This document shows positions 5,957 through 10,210 of a stretch of DNA of 10,210 nt, piece after piece (the stretch's first letter is position 1; each line of letters begins with the position of its first letter). A program made the position numbers and the translations under genes. Source of the DNA: Lactobacillus sp. UBA5815 (lineage in GTDB: Bacteria > Bacillota > Bacilli > Lactobacillales > Lactobacillaceae). Under the pieces are notes generated by a model. It did not search any database and was not told the DNA's origin. It saw only the letters and a program-made list of their open reading frames with translations. The DNA is taken from the NCBI GenBank assembly GCA_002417825.1, contig DICX01000020.1, forward strand, positions 1 to 10,210, written 5' to 3'.

Positions 5957-6139
5957 TTATTTTTTGATTTCTTCGACAGAAATCAGATGTGCAATCTTCA
6001 TCAGAGCGCCACGAGTTGCGGCGTTATCTGCCAAAACAACAGAGCTGCTGACACGGCCCAACCCAAGTGCTTTAACGACTTCTCTTTGATGAGGAAGGCG
6101 GTGGGCAACGCTTCTAATTAAAGTAACCTTTAAATCCAT
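5957..6139 (-). CDS. rpmD: 50S ribosomal protein L30
   Basis: Small large-subunit protein, found in many but not all bacteria. The 60 residues show the family pattern: DLKVTLIRSVAHRLPHQ near the start, ALGLGRVSSSVV in the middle, and DNAATRGALMKIAHLISVEE at the end. The length matches B. subtilis (59). The AGGAGG SD is 11 bases from ATG 6139, longer than for its neighbours, but no alternative start lies in frame between them. It sits 18 bp after rpsE and 20 bp before rplO. Confidence 0.97.
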   Translation of the reverse strand: MDLKVTLIRSVAHRLPHQREVVKALGLGRVSSSVVLADNAATRGALMKIAHLISVEEIKK

Positions 6140-6157
6140 TTTTCGCGTTCCCTCCTA

Positions 6158-6670
6158 TTAATCTTGCAAACTCTTTGCAGTTTGACGCAACTTTAGAACT
6201 TCTTCACGAGTTCTGAGCTTCTTCAAACCATCGATCGTTGCACGAACAACATTGATTGGTGTGTGTGATCCTAAAGACTTGGATGTAACATCAGCAACAC
6301 CAGCCAAATCCATGACGATTCGAACGGCACCACCTGCAGCAACACCAGAACCAGCATCGGCTGGCTTCAACATGATGTCGCCTGAGCCAAAATGACCACG
6401 AACTTCATGAGGAATCGTTGTACCAATGATAGGAACTTTGATCATGCTTTTTTTGCCGGCTTCAACAGCTTTACGGATGGCTTCTGGGACTTCTTGAGCT
6501 TTACCAGTACCAAAACCGACATGACCTTTACGATCGCCAACAACGACAAGCGCTGCAAATCTCATGCGACGACCACCTTTGACAACCTTACTGATACGGT
6601 TGACAGCGACTAATTGGTCTTCGATTTCATCTTTATTACGATCTCTGCGAGAATCGTTACGGTTTGCCAT
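6158..6670 (-). CDS. rpsE: 30S ribosomal protein S5
   Basis: Small-subunit protein at the mRNA entry and decoding region that affects translational accuracy. The N-terminal double-stranded RNA-binding domain includes LVAVNRISKVVKGGRRMRF (20-38). This loop is where spectinomycin-resistance changes map in other bacteria, and it looks wild-type (SKVVKGGR). GDRKGHVGFGTGKAQEVPEAI (45-65), TTIPHEVRGHFGSG (84-97) and the C-terminal domain with SLGSHTPINVVRATIDGL (132-149) follow. The 170-residue length is normal. ATG at 6670 has an AAAGGAG upstream with nine bases of spacing. It lies 17 bp after rplR. Confidence 0.98.
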   Translation of the reverse strand: MANRNDSRRDRNKDEIEDQLVAVNRISKVVKGGRRMRFAALVVVGDRKGHVGFGTGKAQEVPEAIRKAVEAGKKSMIKVPIIGTTIPHEVRGHFGSGDIMLKPADAGSGVAAGGAVRIVMDLAGVADVTSKSLGSHTPINVVRATIDGLKKLRTREEVLKLRQTAKSLQD

Positions 6671-6687
6671 TAGTTAATTCTCCTTTC

Positions 6688-7047
6688 CTAGAATTCCAGT
6701 CCATTTTCACGCGCAGCATCAGCCAAAACTTGGATACGGCCGTGATACAGATAACCACTGCGGTCAAAAACAACACTCTTAATATTCTTTTTGGCAGCTG
6801 CTTGAGCGATGAGTTTACCGACTTGTTTAGCTTGTTCAAGCTTAGTTGCGTCAGCAGACACCGATTCATCAAGCGTTGAGGCACTTGCAAGCGTTACACC
6901 CGCTACGTCATCAATTAATTGAGCGTAGATGTTTTTGTTTGAACGGAAAACACTTAAGCGTGGGCGCTCAGCAGTACCAGAAATTTTTCCGCGAATACGT
7001 TTATGACGCTTTAAGCGTAATTTGTTTTTATCTGGTTTCGAAATCAC
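6688..7047 (-). CDS. rplR: 50S ribosomal protein L18
   Basis: 5S rRNA-binding protein of the central protuberance, working with L5. The 119 residues include an arginine- and lysine-rich N-terminal tail (LRLKRHKRIRGK, 10-21), GTAERPRLSVFRSNKNIYAQ (24-43), VTLASASTLD (51-60) and FDRSGYLYHGR (94-104). The C-terminal ADAARENGLEF is standard. The start is GTG at 7047: the protein then reads MISKPDKNK, aligning with the usual MITK start, and GAGGTGA lies about four bases upstream. It follows rplF by 25 bp and precedes rpsE by 17 bp. Confidence 0.97.
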   Translation of the reverse strand: MISKPDKNKLRLKRHKRIRGKISGTAERPRLSVFRSNKNIYAQLIDDVAGVTLASASTLDESVSADATKLEQAKQVGKLIAQAAAKKNIKSVVFDRSGYLYHGRIQVLADAARENGLEF

Positions 7048-7072
7048 AATTTCACCTCAAAAATTCTATCTA

Positions 7073-7603
7073 TTACTTACCTGTTTTACCTTCCTTACGG
7101 CGGACAATTTCATTACTGTAACGAATGCCCTTTCCCTTGTAAGGTTCAGGTGATCTCACAGCACGAATCTCAGCTGCGAATTGACCTACGACTTGTTTTG
7201 AGATCCCGTCGATCTCGATTTCAGTCGCAGAAGGTGTCTTCACTTCGATACCTTCAGGTGCTTGCATTTCAACAGGGTGTGAATAACCAACATTCAAAGT
7301 TAGTTTTTTACCTTGTGCTTGTGCACGGTAACCAACACCAACAAGCGTTAATTTCTTTTTATAACCGTTAATGACACCTTCAATCATGGAAGCAAGATTA
7401 GCTCTTTGTGTTCCATGAAGTGCCTTATCGTTTTCATTTGAACGGCTGAAACGAATCTCGCCATTTTCTTGGCTGAAAGCGATTTTTGAATCAAAGCGTC
7501 TTGTCAATTCACCCTTTGGTCCCTTAACCGTGATATCGTCACCTTTTTTAGTAACTGTGACTTGATCAGGAACATTGATGACTTTTAAACCAATACGGCT
7601 CAT
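7073..7603 (-). CDS. rplF: 50S ribosomal protein L6
   Basis: Large-subunit protein near the factor-binding site and the sarcin-ricin loop, made of two similar alpha/beta domains. The 176 residues show KGPKGEL (27-33) and LHGTQRANLASMIEGV (62-77) in the first domain. LVGVGYRAQAQGKKLTLNVGYSHPV at 87-111 begins the second, and the family signature PEPYKGKGIRY is at 152-162. Length is normal. ATG at 7603 has AAAGGAG with eight bases of spacing. It lies 24 bp after rpsH. Confidence 0.98.
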   Translation of the reverse strand: MSRIGLKVINVPDQVTVTKKGDDITVKGPKGELTRRFDSKIAFSQENGEIRFSRSNENDKALHGTQRANLASMIEGVINGYKKKLTLVGVGYRAQAQGKKLTLNVGYSHPVEMQAPEGIEVKTPSATEIEIDGISKQVVGQFAAEIRAVRSPEPYKGKGIRYSNEIVRRKEGKTGK

Positions 7604-7627
7604 TAATTGTTCTCCTTTCTGCCAAAA

Positions 7628-8026
7628 TTACCAAACATAGGCGAGGACTTCGCCGCCAACATTCTTTTGCCGAGCTTCTTTGTCTGTAACGACACCAGCA
7701 GAAGTTGACACGATGGCAATGCCAAGGCCATTAAGGACTTTTGGCAAGTTCTCTGCACTCACGTAATTTCTCAAACCTGGTTTTGAAATTCGTTTCAAAC
7801 CAGAAATCACGCGTTCATTATTAGAACCATATTTCAAGAAAAGCTTGATGATTCCTTGTTTACCGTCATCACTGACTTCGTAATCACGGATAAAGCCTTC
7901 TTGCTTTAAGATTTCTGAAATCGATTTTTTGATATTAGACGCAGGAATCTCGACAGAATCGTGTCTTGCCATGTTGGCATTACGAATTCTAGTCAAGTAA
8001 TCTGCGATCGGATCTGTCATGACCAT
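7628..8026 (-). CDS. rpsH: 30S ribosomal protein S8
   Basis: Primary 16S rRNA-binding protein of the small-subunit platform. In E. coli it also represses the spc operon by binding its mRNA; no such site was identified here. The 132 residues include TDPIADYLTRIRNANMARH (4-22), GLKRISKPGLR (76-86) and the C-terminal rRNA-binding signature GLGIAIVSTSAGVVTDKEA (100-118), ending EVLAYVW. ATG at 8026 is chosen over ATG at 8020 because AAGGAGG ends seven bases before the first and 13 before the second; B. subtilis S8 also begins MVMTDP. It lies 24 bp after rpsN. Confidence 0.97.
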   Translation of the reverse strand: MVMTDPIADYLTRIRNANMARHDSVEIPASNIKKSISEILKQEGFIRDYEVSDDGKQGIIKLFLKYGSNNERVISGLKRISKPGLRNYVSAENLPKVLNGLGIAIVSTSAGVVTDKEARQKNVGGEVLAYVW

Positions 8027-8050
8027 TTATTAGCCTCCTTTTCTCGTGTA

Positions 8051-8236
8051 TTACCAACTGGCCTTCTTCAAACCAGGAATTTGACCTTTATGTGCAAGGT
8101 CTCTTAAGCAGATTCGGCATAGCCCAAATTTGCGGTATACAGAGTGAGGTCTGCCGCATCTTTCACAACGAGTATATTCGCGGGAAGAGAACTTAGCTGG
8201 GCGATGATTTCTAACTTTTTGCGATGTTTTAGCCAT
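8051..8236 (-). CDS. rpsN: 30S ribosomal protein S14, zinc type
   Basis: Small-subunit head protein of the short, zinc-binding S14 class, sometimes called rpsZ. The 61 residues carry C24-C27 and C40-C43, a complete four-cysteine zinc site, in RCERCGRP and LCRICLRDLAHKG, and end in GLKKASW. This form is common in Gram-positives and differs from the roughly 100-residue zinc-free S14. ATG at 8236 has GGAGG six bases upstream. It lies 15 bp after rplE and 24 bp before rpsH, the conserved spc order. Confidence 0.98.
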   Translation of the reverse strand: MAKTSQKVRNHRPAKFSSREYTRCERCGRPHSVYRKFGLCRICLRDLAHKGQIPGLKKASW

Positions 8237-8251
8237 TAATGTCCTCCAAAA

Positions 8252-8794
8252 TCACTTTGTAAAAGGCATACCAAACTGAGTCAAAAGCTCACGAGCTTCT
8301 TCATCTGTCTTGGCAGTAGTAACGATAACAACATCCAAACCTCTTGTACGGTTGACCTTGTCGAAATCAATTTCAGGGAAGATCAATTGTTCCTTGATTC
8401 CTAAAGTATAGTTACCTCGGCCATCAAAAGATCTAGAACTGATGCCTCGGAAGTCACGAACTCGTGGCAGTGAAACGTTGATCAGTTTGTCTAAGAAATC
8501 GTACATCCTAGCACCTCTCAACGTTACTTTGGCACCAATGGCTGTACCTGCACGTAAACGGAAGTTGGCGATAGACTTCTTTGCTTTCGTTACCAGTGGC
8601 TTTTGACCAGAAATCAAAGTCAATTCTTCAACCGCTTCATCCAAATTCTTAGCATTTGAAACGGCATCGCCGACGCCCATGTTTAAAACGATTTTTTCAA
8701 TCTTAGGTACTTGCATTGAGGATTCATAATTAAACTTTTTAGTCAATGCTGGTGCGATTTCTTCTTTAAACTTGGTTGCTAAACGATCTACCAT
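8252..8794 (-). CDS. rplE: 50S ribosomal protein L5
   Basis: 5S rRNA-binding protein of the central protuberance that contacts P-site tRNA and bridges to S13. The 180 residues show KIEKIVLNMGVGDA (31-44), SGQKPLVTKAKKSIANFRLR (62-81), TLRGARMYDFLDKL (91-104), LPRVRDFRG (109-117) and EQLIFPEIDFDKV (135-147), ending FGMPFTK. Length is typical. ATG at 8794 has GGGAGG with seven bases of spacing. It lies 15 bp after rplX. Confidence 0.98.
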   Translation of the reverse strand: MVDRLATKFKEEIAPALTKKFNYESSMQVPKIEKIVLNMGVGDAVSNAKNLDEAVEELTLISGQKPLVTKAKKSIANFRLRAGTAIGAKVTLRGARMYDFLDKLINVSLPRVRDFRGISSRSFDGRGNYTLGIKEQLIFPEIDFDKVNRTRGLDVVIVTTAKTDEEARELLTQFGMPFTK

Positions 8795-8809
8795 CTAAAA
8801 TCCTCCCTT

Positions 8810-9124
8810 CTATTTTTTATCGATTGCCTTACCGCTGACTTTAGCGATACGAACTTTTTTACCATCAACGACAGAATGGCCGATACGTGTCGGTTTATTA
8901 GATTCAGGATCGATCACCATCACGTTTGATGCGTGAATCGTACCTTCGACTTCAACGACACCGCCATTTTGATTTGTTTGTGAAGGTTTTACGTGTTTTT
9001 TGATTTTGTTCAAGCCTTTGACGACCACACGATTAGTCTTGGCATTGACAGAAAGGATCGTACCTTCTTTGCCCTTTTCTTTACCGGCGATCACTTTAAC
9101 TTTGTCACCTGTTTTAACGAACAT
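8810..9124 (-). CDS. rplX: 50S ribosomal protein L24
   Basis: Assembly-initiating large-subunit protein that binds the 5' part of 23S rRNA near the tunnel exit. The 104 residues begin with a KOW motif, GDKVKVIAGKEKGKEGTIL (6-24). VVVKGLNKIKKHVKPSQ (33-49) and EGTIHASNVMVIDP follow, and RIG lies near residue 82. Length matches B. subtilis (103). ATG at 9124 has GGAGGT six bases upstream. It sits 21 bp after rplN and 15 bp before rplE. Confidence 0.97.
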   Translation of the reverse strand: MFVKTGDKVKVIAGKEKGKEGTILSVNAKTNRVVVKGLNKIKKHVKPSQTNQNGGVVEVEGTIHASNVMVIDPESNKPTRIGHSVVDGKKVRIAKVSGKAIDKK

Positions 9125-9145
9125 CAGTGCACCTCCCTAAAAATT

Positions 9146-9514
9146 TTATAAGACTTCAGGAGCAAGAGAGACGATCTTCATAAAGTCATGCTCACGAAGT
9201 TCACGAGCAACTGGCCCAAAGATACGAGTCCCACGAGGGCTCTTGTCAGCATTGATGATGACAGCTGCATTTTCATCAAACTTGATGTAAGAGCCATCCT
9301 CACGACGTGCACCTGATTTTGTTCTAACGATGACAGCTTTGACGACGTCACCTTTTTTGACAACGCCACCTGGTGTTGCTTGTTTAACCGTCGCAACAAT
9401 GATGTCACCAATATTACCAGTCTTGCGCATTGAGCCACCTAAAATCTTGATGACTAACAATTCTCTAGCACCAGAATTATCAGCAACTTTTAAACGGGTT
9501 TCATGTTGAATCAC
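9146..9514 (-). CDS. rplN: 50S ribosomal protein L14
   Basis: Large-subunit beta-barrel protein that forms bridges to 16S rRNA and is the target of the silencing factor RsfS. The 122 residues are the usual length, with TRLKVADNSGARELLVIKIL (6-25), the signature GGVVKKGDVVKAVIVRTK (49-66), GTRIFGPVARELR (95-107) and the end KIVSLAPEVL. The start is GTG at 9514, giving MIQHETRLK as in homologues. GGAGGA lies about seven bases upstream and no in-frame ATG is near. It lies 32 bp after rpsQ. Confidence 0.97.
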   Translation of the reverse strand: MIQHETRLKVADNSGARELLVIKILGGSMRKTGNIGDIIVATVKQATPGGVVKKGDVVKAVIVRTKSGARREDGSYIKFDENAAVIINADKSPRGTRIFGPVARELREHDFMKIVSLAPEVL

Positions 9515-9546
9515 TAGTTTATCCTCCCCTCACTAAAATCCAACGA

Positions 9547-9813
9547 TTAAATGGACTTCTTAACAATAGAAACCAAACGATAGTGTTTTAGATTGGATAA
9601 TGGACGGGTTTCCATAATACGAACAACATCACCAATTTTAGCTTCGTTGTTTTCATCATGTGCGTAATATTTCTTAGAATATTTGATCCGCTTTTTGTAA
9701 ACTGGATGCTTATGATACGTATCAACGACAACAGTGATAGTCTTGTCCATCTTATCAGAAACAACGTGACCTTGGTAAACGTGCCGATGATTTCTTTCGT
9801 TAATTTCGCTCAA
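9547..9813 (-). CDS. rpsQ: 30S ribosomal protein S17
   Basis: Primary 16S rRNA-binding OB-fold protein of the small-subunit body. The 88 residues include VYQGHVVSDKMDKTITVVVD (12-31), HPVYKKRIKYSKKYYAHDE (36-54) and the signature GDVVRIMETRPLS (61-73). The start is TTG at 9813: AAGGAG lies eight bases upstream, the protein then reads MSEINERN like other S17 proteins, and no ATG or GTG lies in frame before the conserved region. It lies 22 bp after rpmC and 32 bp before rplN. Confidence 0.96.
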   Translation of the reverse strand: MSEINERNHRHVYQGHVVSDKMDKTITVVVDTYHKHPVYKKRIKYSKKYYAHDENNEAKIGDVVRIMETRPLSNLKHYRLVSIVKKSI

Positions 9814-9835
9814 AATTATCTCTCCTTTCTACACA

Positions 9836-10033
9836 CTACTTTTGTTTCAAGGCTTCTTCACTGAGGATCGTCTTGATACGCGCAATATTTTTACGAACTT
9901 TGGTCAGGCGCGCGGTGTTTTCTAATTGACCCGTTGCCTGTTGAAAACGAAGATTGAATAATTCTTTCTTGTATTCAGCTTCTTTTTCCAGCATTTGATC
10001 AGTGGTTAATGATCTGATTTCTTTAGTCTTCAT
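9836..10033 (-). CDS. rpmC: 50S ribosomal protein L29
   Basis: Small two-helix protein near the peptide tunnel exit, next to L23 and part of the docking area for trigger factor and the signal recognition particle. The 65 residues read MKTKEIRSLTTDQ, then EKEAEYKKELFNLRFQQATGQL within 16-37, and VRKNIARIKTIL (46-57). ATG at 10033 is chosen by homology. The frame stays open upstream to 10102, but that part only reads rplP in another frame. A weak GGTGG eight bases upstream serves as SD, inside rplP. The first 11 bases overlap the end of rplP, so translation is likely coupled. Confidence 0.96.
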   Translation of the reverse strand: MKTKEIRSLTTDQMLEKEAEYKKELFNLRFQQATGQLENTARLTKVRKNIARIKTILSEEALKQK

Positions 10034-10210
10034 TAGATTCGCCACCCACTTCCGAAGTCTTCTTAACAAACTTGCATTTGATTGGCAGCTTAGTGGAAGC
10101 AAGTCTTAAAGCTTCACGAGCAACTTCTTCTGAAACGCCGCCGACTTCAAACATGATTTTTTCTCTTTTAACGACTGCAACCCAGCCTGCTGGTGCACCT
10201 TTACCAGAAC
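10023..10210 (-). CDS. rplP: 50S ribosomal protein L16 (partial, 3' end only)
   Basis: C-terminal 61 residues of L16, a late-assembling large-subunit protein near the A-site tRNA elbow. The visible part starts in SGKGAPAGWVAVVKREKIMF (1-20 of the fragment). VSEEVAREALRLAS (25-38) and LPIKCKFVKK (41-50) follow, and it ends GGESNED with TAA. The gene begins outside the window to the right; the full protein is usually about 144 residues. The stop overlaps the first codons of rpmC by 11 bases. Upstream genes of the S10 group (rpsC, rplV and others) are expected beyond the edge. Confidence 0.96.
   Translation of the reverse strand, partial: SGKGAPAGWVAVVKREKIMFEVGGVSEEVAREALRLASTKLPIKCKFVKKTSEVGGESNED

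Noticed and set aside
6392..7371. Plus-strand open frames opposite rpsE, rplR and rplF
   Set aside because: They are antisense to conserved ribosomal genes, lack SD sequences and encode no recognisable protein.
9178..9438. 86-residue minus-strand frame inside rplN
   Set aside because: It is an out-of-frame shadow of L14 with no SD and low-complexity content.
10034..10102. N-terminal extension of L29 upstream of 10033
   Set aside because: The extra residues come from reading rplP in another frame and do not resemble L29.

Overview
This window is the reverse-strand half of a bacterial S10-spc-alpha ribosomal protein cluster, read from right to left. The organism is almost certainly a low-GC Gram-positive of the order Lactobacillales, most likely Lactobacillaceae. 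The evidence is the gene order, a 61-residue four-cysteine S14, a zinc-type adenylate kinase inside the cluster, a 127-residue L17 ending in the lactobacillar style, strong AGGAGG ribosome binding sites, and an energy-coupling-factor (ECF) ATPase gene directly after rplQ. Species cannot be named from the sequence alone.

Layout in transcription order. 10210-10023 is the 3' end of rplP, which overlaps rpmC. It is followed by rpsQ, rplN, rplX, rplE, rpsN (zinc type), rpsH, rplF, rplR, rpsE, rpmD, rplO, secY (sharing one base with the rplO stop codon) and adk. A 70-bp gap carries a clear extended -10 promoter, followed by infA (TTG start), rpmJ, rpsM, rpsK, a 49-bp gap, rpoA and rplQ. A 195-bp gap then holds a Rho-independent terminator and a new extended -10 promoter for ecfA1, which runs off the left edge. 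All 22 genes lie on the minus strand. No convincing gene lies on the plus strand.

Most gaps between ribosomal genes are 14-32 bp and hold little beyond a Shine-Dalgarno (SD) sequence, as expected for one long co-transcribed unit. The products build both ribosomal subunits and add IF1, the RNA polymerase alpha subunit, the SecY translocation channel and adenylate kinase. ecfA1 begins a separate unit for vitamin or metal uptake.

No novel system is visible; this is a conserved housekeeping locus. The points worth a second look are small: the infA promoter, an attenuator-like pair of alternative hairpins before ecfA1, a 14-base sequence repeated in the gaps before infA and rpoA, four non-ATG starts, a tryptophan in SecY where a near-invariant arginine is expected, and a shortened, altered S13 tail.
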